Notes under the pieces: model-generated | The model's database searches: none | What the model was told of the DNA's origin: nothing | Seen by the model: the letters and a program-made list of their open reading frames with translations, nothing else | Origin: a virus | DNA: 39,836 nucleotides | Strand: one strand, 5' to 3' | IMG/VR virus record: IMGVR_UViG_3300045125_000173 | Location: 1-39,836 of that record | Part shown: positions 7,760 through 15,862 of the stretch, in pieces | Layout: the number at the start of each line of letters is the position of its first letter | How positions within the stretch are numbered: the first letter of the stretch is position 1 | Position numbers and translations under genes: made by a program

Positions 7760-7787
7760 ATTATACAAGACTATCGGCATTTGTCAA
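7760..7787 (-). promoter_or_regulatory. sigma70 consensus promoter, GCCGATA class
   Basis: TTGACA (7782-7787), a 16-bp spacer with GCCGATA, and TATAAT (7760-7765). The TAA of the 145-aa gene upstream falls inside the -10 box. Confidence 0.8.
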
Positions 7788-8198
7788 ATGTCGCTCGACC
7801 ATTTTTCCGTTTCGCACAACATAGATATGAACTCCAGTATATGATGATCGAATATATTCTCGACCACCATCAATCATATTACCATTGTCAAAACTCTTAT
7901 AGTCATGGTGAGATTGAGAGTATTGAAGATTACCATCATCATCTTCTACCATGCCAAATGATAATTTTTCTATTTCATCAGCATTAAAAATAACATATGA
8001 TCCATCTTCATAGTTAATGCCGATACCAAAATATCTGTTACCAAACTCTGGATGAGAAGTTTCTCTATAGAAAATATCCACAGGACGATCACTCATCCTA
8101 AAATCTGTGGTACAAACATAGTTGATTGGAACTCCATCTTTTTCAGAATAAAGTTCGCAAACCTTGTCAGTTTTAGTAATTGGAAAATGTTTAATCAT
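7761..8198 (-). CDS. Hypothetical protein, 145 aa
   Basis: Intact reading MIKHFPITKTDKVCELYSEK to GVHIYVVRNGKMVERHLTNA. It looks soluble and beta-rich, with YFGIGINYEDGSYVIFNADE at its centre. The ATG overlaps the stop of the upstream gene. The 3' end carries the next promoter. No family recognised. Confidence 0.7.
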   Translation of the reverse strand: MIKHFPITKTDKVCELYSEKDGVPINYVCTTDFRMSDRPVDIFYRETSHPEFGNRYFGIGINYEDGSYVIFNADEIEKLSFGMVEDDDGNLQYSQSHHDYKSFDNGNMIDGGREYIRSSYTGVHIYVVRNGKMVERHLTNADSLV

Positions 8199-8408
8199 GT
8201 TTGATTTCCGATATATTCATCAATATCTGGCTCAAAAATCTTCTGTTTCTCCAAGAATCATAGCAGCACAATATAGAATGTGTTGTCGTGGATCATTTCC
8301 ATCCTGTACAAATTCTTGATAACTAATTTGTTCACTATCACTATCAAAAATATATCTGGCACACTCCATAGCAGCATCAACATAAGACAGTTCGGTTTGA
8401 GTTTTCAT
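8195..8408 (-). CDS. Hypothetical protein (YVDAAMECARYIF), frameshifted
   Basis: MKTQTELSYVDAAMECARYI with QHILYCAAMILGE, then a one-base shift near 8240 to KIFEPDIDEYIGNQT. About 70 residues, probably helical. The start overlaps the stop of the upstream gene (TTAATG) and the stop overlaps the next ATG. Function unknown. Confidence 0.5.
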
Positions 8409-8793
8409 TAAAGATTCTCCACGTTCTTTTCAATAATGTTAGCAATAGTATTAAACTTACGTCCAATATCATTTAAATCTGCTAGACAAAAAAATCATTA
8501 CCAGTATCAAAATCTCCTAAAGTTTGAACACCGGCCCATTGTCTAACAACTTTTGGCAATCCTTGAGATTGATTACCAAAATAGACAAAATTAGCCTCAA
8601 ACCCATCCACGCTTCTAGTTTCTAGAGATTTCTTATGATTCTTTTTCATTGATTCATTATATAGTTCACAAAGAACACCAAGACAACAGTGTTGTTCTTG
8701 TCCCTTTTATTATATTGCTTGAGCCAAGATTTACCCTGCTTATATTTGCCGCTACGCAGAGCCTTAACCCACTTTTAGCAACTTCTTTTTCAT
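8408..8793 (-). CDS. Conserved phage protein (KWVxALRSGKY...CCLGVLC), frameshifted
   Basis: Pieces in order across frames: KKWVKALRSGKYKQGKSWL, HCCLGVLCELYNES, then MKKNHKKSLETRSVDGFEAN, LPKVVRQWAGVQTLGDFDTG, and LADLNDIGRKFNTIANIIE. This is the well-known phage and bacterial family with the K-W-x-A-L-R-S-G-K-Y ... CCLGVLC ... W-A-G ... L-A-x-L-N-D order, of unknown function. About 130 residues; at least three indels, one in a seven-T run. Confidence 0.6.
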
Positions 8794-9123
8794 CCGAATT
8801 GTGTCCACTTTCTTTCAGAGATAATATCCTTAAACTTTTCCCCAGCAGGAGTTAGTTGAACCATACCATCCACCAAAAGATACAACCATCCTTATCGCCC
8901 GGATTATCATATCTGTCACCACCTTCTTCATCATAGTGGTCAAAATAAAGAGTCAAACCTGTTTTCTTATTGAAAGAATTTTTAAGAGCAACTACAAGAT
9001 TTTCATAATCTTGAAAAATATCTTCACAATTTGATCTTCACTAAGTTCAAGTCTCATAACAGGCTTAGACTTATCTTCCTCCAACAGAAACGTACAGTTC
9101 GTCTTTAATTCGATTAGGATCAT
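8790..9123 (-). CDS. Hypothetical protein, frameshifted
   Basis: Starts MILIELKTNCTFLLEEDKSK, then after shifts DYENLVVALKNSFNKKTGLT with LYFDHYDEEGGDRYDNPGDK, and LVDGMVQLTPAGEKFKDIIS. About 110 residues when repaired, with at least three indels. The ATG overlaps the stop of the upstream gene. Function unknown. Confidence 0.4.
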
Positions 9124-9272
9124 CCCCAAGTTAACCATTGACCAATAGTTCCCCAACCAACATTATCAAAATACTTAGCCTTCTCAATAGCATTAATTTC
9201 GTCAGGACAGATTTTCTTCAAGTCCTTATATTCGATAACAAAACTTCCAACAGCAAAACTACCCATACCCAT
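9120..9272 (-). CDS. Hypothetical protein, 50 aa
   Basis: MGMGSFAVGSFVIEYKDLKK to NVGWGTIGQWLTWG. The ATG follows a GAGAATTA site and overlaps the end of the upstream gene in another frame. A longer open frame to 9407 is a shadow of that upstream gene. Function unknown. Confidence 0.5.
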   Translation of the reverse strand: MGMGSFAVGSFVIEYKDLKKICPDEINAIEKAKYFDNVGWGTIGQWLTWG

Positions 9273-9459
9273 AATTAATTCTCCACAAAAGAGTTGTCGA
9301 AACTTTGAAAAGACCATCGACATCGCTCTCAGAATAAGGCCACTTTTTAGTGAGCCCAAAAAGTTCTTGAGTCTTAATAGTGGAATGAAGAAGTTCCAAA
9401 GCATCAAGAATCATATTCATATCGTGCTTTTCAATGTAGTAGTTCATACTTTCTCTCAA
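9259..9459 (-). CDS. Hypothetical protein (MILDALELL family), 66 aa
   Basis: MRESMNYYIEKHDMNMILDA with LELLHSTIKTQELFGLTKKW. The ILxALE core recurs in the products at 25571-25747 and 33692-33900, so it is a paralogous group. The last 15 residues may reflect a frame error, because the other frame continues more naturally. The promoter at 9473-9500 lies just upstream, leaving a very short leader. Function unknown. Confidence 0.55.
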   Translation of the reverse strand: MRESMNYYIEKHDMNMILDALELLHSTIKTQELFGLTKKWPYSESDVDGLFKVSTTLLWRINYGYG

Positions 9460-9472
9460 AGTGTGATAGCCA

Positions 9473-9500
9473 AGTATACCACACTATCGTCAGTTGTCAA
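9473..9500 (-). promoter_or_regulatory. sigma70-like promoter, CGATA class
   Basis: TTGACA (9495-9500), a 16-bp spacer with GACGATA, and TATACT (9473-9478) with TGG before it (extended -10). Drives the 66-aa gene at 9459. Confidence 0.75.
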
Positions 9501-9515
9501 CACCAACTTTAGAAA

Positions 9516-10060
9516 TTATTTGGTGCTTCGTGGATGACCCTTGGGAAGAAGATCATTGTCCTGTTTATAGTTTGGATTTGATGGGCGACCATTTCTTAAC
9601 AAATATAAAAATGCGTTAACTCTTGCTATTGCCCATCCATCTCTACTCATTTTAGGGTGATGACTTGTGCTAAATGCTCCTGCTCCCCTTCTATAAACAG
9701 CCTTTAACATACCAAGAGTAGCCTTGCTGCCTTTATCTTTTTATTATGTTCAGCGACCAATGCTTGTAATCTTTTAATTATTGATTCATCAAGACTAATT
9801 TTACCCTTGTCATCTTTTGCACTATCTGGTTTGTTTTTCTTTGATCCTTTTTTCTGATCTTTTTTGGGGGCCGGAGTTTTTCGTGGATCATTTGGCCCAG
9901 GTTTACCATATTGGAGTGCTTCTGTATTTTCACCTTTACCATACTTACAATGCTGGCGACAACTAAAGCCGGGAACTTGATTTTTCCCACAATTACAATA
10001 ACTCATATCTTTAGCCGATATGTATTGTTGTATTGCTTCTAGATATTTGTTGGTTCTCAT
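9516..10060 (-). CDS. DUF5824/DUF5872-type phage protein, frameshifted
   Basis: The first frame (10060-9704) has a Cys-rich start (CNCGKNQVPGFSCRQHC), a Lys/Pro-rich linker (about residues 50-85) and a helix. After one indel near 9715 the frame GMLKAVYRRGAGAFSTSHHP with RDGWAIARVNAFLYLLRNGR and QDNDLLPKGHP follows. That C-terminal block is a widespread domain in phage and giant-virus proteins, and it normally follows such a linker, so I join the two. Function unknown; possibly a minor virion component (inference). Confidence 0.65.
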
Positions 10061-10088
10061 AAATAGTCTCCAATTTATGATACACCAC

Positions 10089-10487
10089 TCAGAGTTGTAT
10101 GAAAACTATACCTTTTCTTTTATTGACCGGAATAAACTCATCATATCTAATTACATTTCTAACAACCCACCCATATTTAGGTTTATCATTCCAGTCACAA
10201 AATTCATCACCTTCTTCTACCAAATGTCTTTTATAATCCCTTATCCAAGAATCTTTATCATAATATTGAAAACAATGACTAAAAGTTATCGTACCAATAA
10301 TCCTACTCTTAAATCGACCATATTTCCCCGGAGTCTCAATAAGAGCAAGAGGAACATCCTCATACTTTCTAGGCGGAGGATATGATCGTGTCTCTACGGT
10401 TTTACTGCCCCATATTAAAAGGCGTGACCAAGGAATCTGTATGTTTAAACCAGTCAATCTAAATACCCTCCAACCAATAGTATTCAT
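10089..10487 (-). CDS. ASCH/PUA-like domain protein
   Basis: 132 residues with the ASCH hallmark near the N-terminus (IPWSRLLIWGSKTVETRSYP), then LALIETPGK, IIGTITFSHCFQYYD and YGWVVRNVIRYDEF. ASCH domains bind RNA or modified nucleotides and are common in phages. The ATG overlaps the upstream gene in another frame by about 30 bp. The exact ligand is unknown. Confidence 0.7.
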   Translation of the reverse strand: MNTIGWRVFRLTGLNIQIPWSRLLIWGSKTVETRSYPPPRKYEDVPLALIETPGKYGRFKSRIIGTITFSHCFQYYDKDSWIRDYKRHLVEEGDEFCDWNDKPKYGWVVRNVIRYDEFIPVNKRKGIVFIQL

Positions 10488-10680
10488 AAACTTCTTGCCA
10501 TGAGGGAAAAGTGTAAAAGGGTTCTCCCTCGTTCACACAATTTCCCAAACTATCATAAATATCGTAAAAATCCACTTTACGATTATCGTAATCTGTCATG
10601 CTATCATAGCAGGCAAAAACTCTATAAAATCCATAGTCTACAGAACTATCGTATACATACTTGGCAACCAATTCGTTCAT
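10459..10680 (-). CDS. Hypothetical aromatic-rich acidic protein, 73 aa
   Basis: MNELVAKYVYDSSVDYGFYR with many Tyr and Asp, ending TFPSWQEVYEYYWLEGI. The ATG overlaps the stop of the upstream 51-aa gene (ATGA). Function unknown. Confidence 0.65.
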   Translation of the reverse strand: MNELVAKYVYDSSVDYGFYRVFACYDSMTDYDNRKVDFYDIYDSLGNCVNEGEPFYTFPSWQEVYEYYWLEGI

Positions 10681-10832
10681 TTTACAACCTCAACAGAAAG
10701 AATATGACAATTATTAGGATACGCATCCTCACACTGTTCAATAGCGTGTTCTTTATCGTCTGCCATGCAAAAGAAAGAATAGACTTCATGGTGGTTTTTA
10801 GGCCAATAATATTTTACGATATACTGTTTCAT
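10677..10832 (-). CDS. Hypothetical protein, 51 aa
   Basis: MKQYIVKYYWPKNHHEVYSF then DDKEHAIEQCEDAYPNNCHI. The fold (strand, aromatic turn, helix with HAIEQC) resembles small phage proteins that modify or bind other proteins, but nothing proves this. A strong GGAGG site precedes the ATG, and the promoter at 10853-10880 drives it. Confidence 0.65.
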   Translation of the reverse strand: MKQYIVKYYWPKNHHEVYSFFCMADDKEHAIEQCEDAYPNNCHILSVEVVK

Positions 10833-10852
10833 ATTGCCTCCGTAGTAGTGCT

Positions 10853-10880
10853 AGTATACCACTCTTATCGGCGTTGTCAA
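10853..10880 (-). promoter_or_regulatory. sigma70-like promoter, GCCGATA class
   Basis: TTGACA (10875-10880), 16 bp with GCCGATA, and TATACT (10853-10858) preceded by TGG (extended -10). The stop codon of the upstream gene lies in the -35 box. Confidence 0.8.
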
Positions 10881-11074
10881 CCGTTTTCTTTAGACAAACT
10901 ATCTAGCAATTGTGGTAATGATTCTAACTGATCTTTTTCCATTCTTATTTCAGTAAAATCATCACTCCAACTATGAATTCTAACTAGATAAGGAAGTTTT
11001 TTAACATTAGGACTATAGTGTATTTCTACAAAATAATCCCCATAATCAAATTCATACAGTTTGGTTGCTGTCAT
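10877..11074 (-). CDS. Hypothetical protein, 65 aa
   Basis: MTATKLYEFDYGDYFVEIHY, ending MEKDQLESLPQLLDSLSKEN. The layout (beta strands, then a helix with a Leu/Glu pattern) mirrors the products at 11052, 20881 and 21656. It overlaps the upstream gene by about 20 bp; a start at 11089 is also possible. Function unknown. Confidence 0.55.
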   Translation of the reverse strand: MTATKLYEFDYGDYFVEIHYSPNVKKLPYLVRIHSWSDDFTEIRMEKDQLESLPQLLDSLSKENG

Positions 11075-11282
11075 CTTTATCAAGCACAAAGTAAATAAAA
11101 TCGGCTATCGCCTTTAGTTCCTCACGATTCATAGGAGCAAAAGCAAAACTGCTACTAAGAACAACATCATAAGGATAATCTTTTAGTATTTCAGTATCAT
11201 CTTTGCGGGGCCATTCTCTACAAATATGAAACACACTATGTTTTGTGTGGGTTGTGCTTAGTTGTCTCATTAGTATATCCAT
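11052..11282 (-). CDS. Hypothetical protein (REELKAIADFIY family), 76 aa
   Basis: MDILMRQLSTTHTKHSVFHI, then a C-terminal helix MNREELKAIADFIYFVLDKD. The products at 20881 (NKEELKGLADFLY) and 21656 (SKEELLDLADFIK) share that helix after a beta region, so at least three paralogues exist here. Function unknown. Confidence 0.65.
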   Translation of the reverse strand: MDILMRQLSTTHTKHSVFHICREWPRKDDTEILKDYPYDVVLSSSFAFAPMNREELKAIADFIYFVLDKDDSNQTV

Positions 11283-11485
11283 TCATTTAAATTAATAATT
11301 TCATACCAAAAATAAATTTCCCCAGTTGGAATATACATATATGCCTTTTCATCCTTATTGTAAGGATGAGTTATTTCTGTAATAGAATTTTTAGCCTCTT
11401 CTAGAGAAGAAAATGTATCAATCCAATCTTCACTACCTCTAATTGGATAATAAATATCGCCCATCGTCAATAAATAAAGTTTCAC
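11270..11485 (-). CDS. Hypothetical protein, 71 aa
   Basis: GTG start overlapping the stop of the upstream gene (CCGTGA); an upstream in-frame ATG at 11506 is an alternative. Reads MKLYLLTMGDIYYPIRGSED with IDTFSSLEEAKNSITEI. Function unknown. Confidence 0.55.
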   Translation of the reverse strand: MKLYLLTMGDIYYPIRGSEDWIDTFSSLEEAKNSITEITHPYNKDEKAYMYIPTGEIYFWYEIINLNEWIY

Positions 11486-11922
11486 GGTATTGGTCTTATC
11501 TCCCATCCTAGTTTAGTAATATCTTCTCTTACTTCATCAGTCACATATCCTTCATTACCCCCACAATAAAAGTTTATGTAATCACCTTTCTCAAGAATAT
11601 TGGCAATTATGCCACCAGATGTTCGCCAAGTGTAACTACATTCCTTATTGTCTTTTATAAAATCATTATTACAAAGAGCCGCATATAAATCCATACAGTA
11701 TTGTTCTGACGCTATACACTTGCTATGAATATAATCACTAGTTCGTAGTTCGTATTCTAAATCTGGTAAATCGGTTGTAGGTATAGAGTCTTTCATTTTG
11801 CCGTTTTCCCAAAACTTTTGATATGTTTCATAAACTTCTTGGCTCATATTTCCAGATTCCAAGTTTTTCTTGTCACAATTTTGATGAAAACTATATCGGT
11901 CTGGACTAGTTCGGTATTTCAT
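11482..11922 (-). CDS. Conserved phage hypothetical protein, 146 aa
   Basis: Contains DLEYELRTSDYIHSKC, LYAALCNNDF, YTWRTSGGIIANI and GYVTDEVREDITKLGW in the order of a conserved phage family of unknown function that I recognise from these blocks. Intact. The stop overlaps the GTG of the next gene and the start overlaps the stop of the gene before it. Confidence 0.7.
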   Translation of the reverse strand: MKYRTSPDRYSFHQNCDKKNLESGNMSQEVYETYQKFWENGKMKDSIPTTDLPDLEYELRTSDYIHSKCIASEQYCMDLYAALCNNDFIKDNKECSYTWRTSGGIIANILEKGDYINFYCGGNEGYVTDEVREDITKLGWEIRPIP

Positions 11923-12125
11923 TTCTTAGTCTTTTTTCGTGGTTTAGGCTTTGGTTTTTCATACTTGACACAGAATACATCTATTTCCTCAATGGTAGCA
12001 TTACGCCAGTAATTATCATACGATATCAAATATGATTCTGCTACTTCTCTTGAAATGCAAATCATTTCTAATTCTTCTCTAATACTACCAGCACCATGCT
12101 CAGAAAATATACCGTAAACTTTCAT
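11919..12125 (-). CDS. Hypothetical protein with basic tail, 68 aa
   Basis: MKVYGIFSEHGAGSIREELE and on, ending KYEKPKPKPRKKTKK. The basic Pro/Lys tail could bind nucleic acid. Overlaps its neighbours on both sides by 4 bp. Function unknown. Confidence 0.6.
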   Translation of the reverse strand: MKVYGIFSEHGAGSIREELEMICISREVAESYLISYDNYWRNATIEEIDVFCVKYEKPKPKPRKKTKK

Positions 12126-12703
12126 TTGTTTTCCTTGATTAAATTAAATTTCGCTGAATAACTTGCTATTTCGCTCCACTCACCGTCTTTATAATTATAA
12201 TGCTTATAGTGAACTGCAATAGGTTCGTCACTTTTGAATATCAAATTTGCTACTCTAAATTCACTCCATTTTTCTTCATCATTTTCTCCGTTTTCAAGAT
12301 TACCAATATCTACTAATTGGGCTGAACCGTATTTTGTATTTAAATTTCCGCTCATTACTGGCATAAAATATCCCTTTCGACCAGTTGGTTGTATTATACC
12401 ACCAGTTTGAGGTTCTTCAAGTACCCACAAATTATCTTCATAGAAATATCTGGTCAATTGTATAGTATGAACTGGTACAACCTCTGTTCGTCCCAAAATA
12501 TGAATACTTTGAACATTACCAATAACAGATGATGAAACATAATGTAATGGCTCTTTATGTTCGATCTTTGGTGTTTTTTTATCTTTTAGATAATTATATA
12601 GATTATACCTTTGTGTAACAAAGATTATAGGTGAAACTAAAATTAATATAACAACAATAGTTATAAGAAAGTCTGTTATGGTAAATTTATTATTCATAAT
12701 CAA
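12122..12703 (-). CDS. Single-pass membrane protein, 193 aa
   Basis: A short polar N-terminus, then a strong transmembrane helix (about residues 10-30, FLITIVVILILVSPIIFV), then a soluble domain of about 160 residues, probably outside the cytoplasm given the single N-terminal anchor. No catalytic motif seen. Ends FNLIKENK. It overlaps the 86-aa gene upstream by about 14 bp. Function unknown. Confidence 0.65.
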   Translation of the reverse strand: MIMNNKFTITDFLITIVVILILVSPIIFVTQRYNLYNYLKDKKTPKIEHKEPLHYVSSSVIGNVQSIHILGRTEVVPVHTIQLTRYFYEDNLWVLEEPQTGGIIQPTGRKGYFMPVMSGNLNTKYGSAQLVDIGNLENGENDEEKWSEFRVANLIFKSDEPIAVHYKHYNYKDGEWSEIASYSAKFNLIKENK

Positions 12704-12950
12704 AGCACTCTACTTTTTTAACAGTACGATTTTTACGAACATACTCATCAGTATCTTTGGTCATTTTAACATACTTTTCGGCTTCATCAAATGAATCAAA
12801 CTTTAATACCGTTTTTAGTGGAGGAAAATCTAATGGCCCCATATATTTATATGAAAAAAGATAGTGCCAGAAGAAATACCCTTTCTTTCTTATCTGATAC
12901 CATTCCCTACCATTACCATTAACAAATTTACAAATTTTATACTTAGTCAT
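12690..12950 (-). CDS. Hypothetical protein, 86 aa
   Basis: MTKYKICKFVNGNGREWYQI with a W/Y-rich middle and FDSFDEAEKYVKMTKD. This order (a beta strand with N-G-N, an aromatic turn, then a helix with F-D-x-x-D-E-A) is seen in small phage proteins of unknown function. Intact. Confidence 0.6.
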   Translation of the reverse strand: MTKYKICKFVNGNGREWYQIRKKGYFFWHYLFSYKYMGPLDFPPLKTVLKFDSFDEAEKYVKMTKDTDEYVRKNRTVKKVECFDYE

Positions 12951-13453
12951 GATATACTAATTCCTCTTAACCATTTTAATACATTCATAGGATGATGATC
13001 TTTAAACTGAGGAGTTGAACTAATATATCCAGCAGCAAACTGTATAGTCATATTTAGATTATCTATAACTTTTTCTAGATCTTTTATTCGTTCTTTATTT
13101 GATCTATCAATATTATATGCTGTATCAAGTTGAATATTTTTATCTTTGACTTGATTTTGTAGTGGTACGATAGTATCGTTCCACAATTGGTCTATCTCTT
13201 TCTTTGTATCTTCTTTAAAGTTTGCCAATCTTTTTTCTAATTTTTGAATTTCCCTGTTCTTTTCAGAGACAGCATACTTTACCTTTTGTTCGATGAGAGT
13301 CTTTTGATCCATCATTCTATTAGGATCATAAACTGTAGACGTACATTTATTATACTCTTCTTTTTCTTCTTTTAAATTGATAATAATAGCAGATAATCTC
13401 ATGTTCTCTGCAAGTAATTGATCATAAGTTAATATGTTATTACATTCGCTCAT
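12947..13453 (-). CDS. Coiled-coil protein, 168 aa
   Basis: Long heptad-like Leu/Ile and Glu/Lys segments from about residue 10 to 145 (NREIQKLEKRLANFKEDTKK, ERIKDLEKVIDNLNM). Ends with a short globular part, HHPMNVLKWLRGISIS. Likely an elongated structural or scaffold-type protein; its partner is unknown. The start overlaps the upstream gene's stop region. Confidence 0.65.
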   Translation of the reverse strand: MSECNNILTYDQLLAENMRLSAIIINLKEEKEEYNKCTSTVYDPNRMMDQKTLIEQKVKYAVSEKNREIQKLEKRLANFKEDTKKEIDQLWNDTIVPLQNQVKDKNIQLDTAYNIDRSNKERIKDLEKVIDNLNMTIQFAAGYISSTPQFKDHHPMNVLKWLRGISIS

Positions 13454-13745
13454 TTAACATCCTTTTCAACTTTTTAATAGCCATAGTTCTACTATCTTTC
13501 ATTAGTTCATCAATAAGAACATCAACCCTTTCATCCAGTGTCAATTCTGCTGGTTTGGGTGAAACAGGTGGGTTTATTAAGTCCTCTAAATATCTCTTGT
13601 CTTAAATCAGTTACTATACCATTATCATACAAACCTATGTTATACATTTGTGCTGAAAAACTCCGACCATTTGCTATAAAATATTTAGTCTTAAAAATAA
13701 ATCATGTTCACTATCTGTTGTATGTTTATCGGTTTTATGAACCAT
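13440..13745 (-). CDS. Hypothetical protein, frameshifted
   Basis: MVHKTDKHTTDSEHDLF, then frame 2 KYFIANGRSFSAQMYNIGLY with DNGIVTDLRQEIFRGL, then frame 3 SPKPAELTLDERVDVLIDEL and on to 13440. Two indels; about 100 residues when repaired. The C-terminal helix runs into the start of the coiled-coil gene. Function unknown. Confidence 0.4.
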
Positions 13746-14088
13746 AATAACTTATCAAAGATGGTAATTTCATTATTAAGATTAAGAGTTAGAGTATCGC
13801 TTTTAGCATCATGCTTATCATATGCTAGGGCTGATTAACAAAGTCAGATTTTTTATAGCGGTTCAATGTGATAAAACTATCAGCATGTTGTTCATGGCTA
13901 AATTTGATGTATGGATCATAATAATAGTGATGATCATAATCTAACAAATTCGTTGGTCCATATGTTTGAAATGATTGTATAGAGTAGGTACGATCATTAA
14001 TAACCCAGTGATACTTTATATCATAAAAGTTACCGCCCGGTTTCTGAGCAAAAGTTAAACAATATGGTACTATGTCTTTAAGTTTCAT
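13745..14088 (-). CDS. Hypothetical protein, probably frameshifted at its end
   Basis: Starts MKLKDIVPYCLTFAQKPGGN with DYDHHYYYDPYIKFSHEQHA. The first frame stops at 13825, but one base restored in the CCC run gives LAYDKHDAKSDTLTLNLNNE and on to about 13745. About 110 residues if joined, 87 if not. Function unknown. Confidence 0.45.
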
Positions 14089-14313
14089 CCTAATTCCTTT
14101 AGTTGTTCTTTATTTAATGGGACTAATTCTATTCGTTCTAGTTCCCAAATATCATTCATATAAGTTTTTAAACACTTTACTATCTTTTGGTGGATTATTA
14201 CCATAGTATTTACAGGAACACGCAGAGCATTTCCAAATATACAATTCATAGTATGCTACAGGAGAAGATAACGCAAAGGATATCAATAAAACTATTAGAG
14301 ATTTAATAACCAT
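14085..14313 (-). CDS. Exported or membrane protein, frameshifted
   Basis: MVIKSLIVLLISFALSSPVA is a signal peptide or membrane anchor. It is followed by CSACSC, NPPKDSKVFKNLY and, after one indel near 14155, NDIWELERIELVPLNKEQLK. About 75 residues. The stop overlaps the next ATG. Function unknown. Confidence 0.5.
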
Positions 14314-14322
14314 GATAACGCT

Positions 14323-14532
14323 CTATTTCTTCAAGTGAAATTGTTTTTCTGCATCTAAAACTCTATTAATATCCACCGCATTTTGATAGCCTTGTAGTGG
14401 ATTGTTATATTTTCCCCAACCATTCCTAGTATATAATTCCTGCATACTTTCATCAAGATCATCACTCATTTCTTGATAAGTTTTAGGAAACATCCAATCA
14501 AATAAACTTGTAAAACCTTTTAGGAGGTTCAT
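14323..14532 (-). CDS. Hypothetical protein, 69 aa
   Basis: MNLLKGFTSLFDWMFPKTYQ; amphipathic, ending VLDAEKQFHLKK. It overlaps the upstream membrane-protein gene by 35 bp in another frame, so one of the two ends may be shifted. Function unknown. Confidence 0.5.
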   Translation of the reverse strand: MNLLKGFTSLFDWMFPKTYQEMSDDLDESMQELYTRNGWGKYNNPLQGYQNAVDINRVLDAEKQFHLKK

Positions 14533-14692
14533 GATTCATTCTCTCAAAAAAGTTTTCATTTGCCATAAATCCTAGTATAAATCCCATAGAAAACATTCCT
14601 AGTAGTGGATCATTCCACCATAAGCAAGAACCTATAAAAATAGCAGCAAAACTATATACTACTATTAGTTTTTGAGTTTGTGTTTTAGTCAT
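14498..14692 (-). CDS. Small membrane protein, 64 aa
   Basis: Two hydrophobic stretches (LIVVYSFAAIFIGSCLWW, then LLGMFSMGFILGFMA) suggest a two-pass inner-membrane protein with a charged C-terminus. It lies in the operon between a coiled-coil protein and a soluble one. Function unknown. Confidence 0.6.
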   Translation of the reverse strand: MTKTQTQKLIVVYSFAAIFIGSCLWWNDPLLGMFSMGFILGFMANENFFERMNHEPPKRFYKFI

Positions 14693-14932
14693 TTACCACC
14701 AGATATAAGGTTCATAAGGACAGTCTCGTTCATGGTTAGGCCAATATTCATTATCATCTTTCGGTGGAATATATTTTGGATAGTTCATTATATCAACTCT
14801 TTTGGAAAGTTCTTTAATCTGTTGCTCAAGATTAAGAATCATTTGTTTCATAACTGCTAATGATTGATGAACACTATCAGTTTTTTGATTTTCGTTTTGT
14901 AGATTTTTTCTTTTAACTGATTTCTTTTTCAT
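14693..14932 (-). CDS. Basic coiled-coil protein, 79 aa (paralogue of 16366-16596)
   Basis: Three parts: a Lys-rich start (MKKKSVKRKN), a coiled coil (MKQMILNLEQQIKELSKRV), and an aromatic tail YPKYIPPKDDNEYWPN. The product at 16366 has the same order: KKKKSKKKPVK, VVKELIKKVE, YYPKDTEPKKYWP. Duplicated small protein, function unknown. Confidence 0.6.
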   Translation of the reverse strand: MKKKSVKRKNLQNENQKTDSVHQSLAVMKQMILNLEQQIKELSKRVDIMNYPKYIPPKDDNEYWPNHERDCPYEPYIWW

Positions 14933-15156
14933 TTGTATATGCTTTCATAATATCAAGAAATTGATCTATACTTTCTTGTGTAGTATCTTTTCTATCACCA
15001 ATGTCTATGAACAACCATCCGTTCCATCCTGACCAGATATATAATTTGGTGGGTGAAGTCTCAGAGATTTTAAATAAAACGCCCACCGTATTCAACAATA
15101 GCGGATATGAGGATATTACCGTCTGTTCGTGATCGTCTTTCACTAATAATTTTCAT
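14913..15156 (-). CDS. Hypothetical protein, start uncertain
   Basis: The main frame (14913-15143, GTG start) reads KDDHEQTVISSYPLLLNTVG with LYIWSGWNGWLFIDIGD. An ATG at 15156, overlapping the upstream stop, is out of frame by one indel (MKIIS...). The operon pattern favours that ATG. About 77-80 residues. Function unknown. Confidence 0.5.
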
Positions 15157-15366
15157 TGTAATCCTAACTCTTGATCCCACTCATTTAACTTGTCTAACGC
15201 TTGATTTCTTTGATAATTCAAGCCCGCCACAAATCCACACTGGAAATAATAAAAATCATTAGGATTTCCTTCATGGTCGCCTTCAAGCCATATTTCCTTG
15301 GCTAATTCTTTGGCTCGACTATAACCAGATTGAACAATTTCTTTTTTGTTTTTGTTGCCAGTTCAT
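15153..15366 (-). CDS. Hypothetical protein, frameshifted
   Basis: MNWQQKQK then, after an A-run indel, KEIVQSGYSRAKELAKEIWL with GNPNDFYYFQCGFVAGLNYQ. About 70 residues; the FYYFQCGFVAGLNYQRN block looks like a small helical phage family. The stop overlaps the next ATG. Function unknown. Confidence 0.5.
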
Positions 15367-15381
15367 TTAATTGTCCATATT

Positions 15382-15468
15382 CTATCTATAAAGTTTAAAA
15401 ATTGCATAAAGACAATAAAATATAGTAAATAATACTCCCAACGTGGAATAGTTATCATCGTATTCCAT
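15382..15468 (-). CDS. Membrane microprotein, 28 aa
   Basis: MEYDDNYSTLGVLFTIFYCL and on: an acidic N-terminus, then one transmembrane helix and a basic end (KLYR). The start overlaps the stop of the upstream gene, which supports translation. Confidence 0.45.
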   Translation of the reverse strand: MEYDDNYSTLGVLFTIFYCLYAIFKLYR

Positions 15469-15658
15469 TATATCTATGATCGTAAATATGCGGATTATTT
15501 TCTATAATATTTAACCAATTATTCTCAACTTGTAGTTGGTCACAAACAAAACTATAAAAGGACAAGCCCTCATACTCATTTTCTGGATATGATCCATTTT
15601 GCTTATCGTACTTTGTAACGAATTGTTCTAGAATATTTAAAAATTGTTGATTATTCAT
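15455..15658 (-). CDS. Hypothetical protein, 67 aa
   Basis: MNNQQFLNILEQFVTKYDKQ, ending YDHRYNGIR; soluble, aromatic-rich (YEGLSFYSFVCDQL). It overlaps both neighbours by a few bases. Function unknown. Confidence 0.6.
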   Translation of the reverse strand: MNNQQFLNILEQFVTKYDKQNGSYPENEYEGLSFYSFVCDQLQVENNWLNIIENNPHIYDHRYNGIR

Positions 15659-15862
15659 CTGTTGTCTCTGGACGTAAAACTTTTAGTTCTAGTGCTGATG
15701 TTAATAGCAAATGTTTATTAGTTATATTACTGTCTTTTTCCAATTTATAATTTTTTGTTCAACTCTATGATAACTTTCGGCACTTAATTTATCCACAGTA
15801 GAAAACACTAACACATCATCTGGTTTTAAACTCATCACAGAGATTTGTGGCAAATCATTCAT
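15651..15862 (-). CDS. Hypothetical protein, frameshifted
   Basis: MNDLPQISVMSLKPDDVLVF (a small beta start with LKPDDVLV, as in families that bind or sequester partners), then after an A-run indel KLEKDSNITNKHLLLTSALE and on. About 70 residues. Function unknown. Confidence 0.45.

Noticed and set aside
7521-7844. 107-codon plus-strand ORF
   Set aside because: Antisense to the repaired 60-aa gene and the 7.76 kb promoter; no ribosome site or family.
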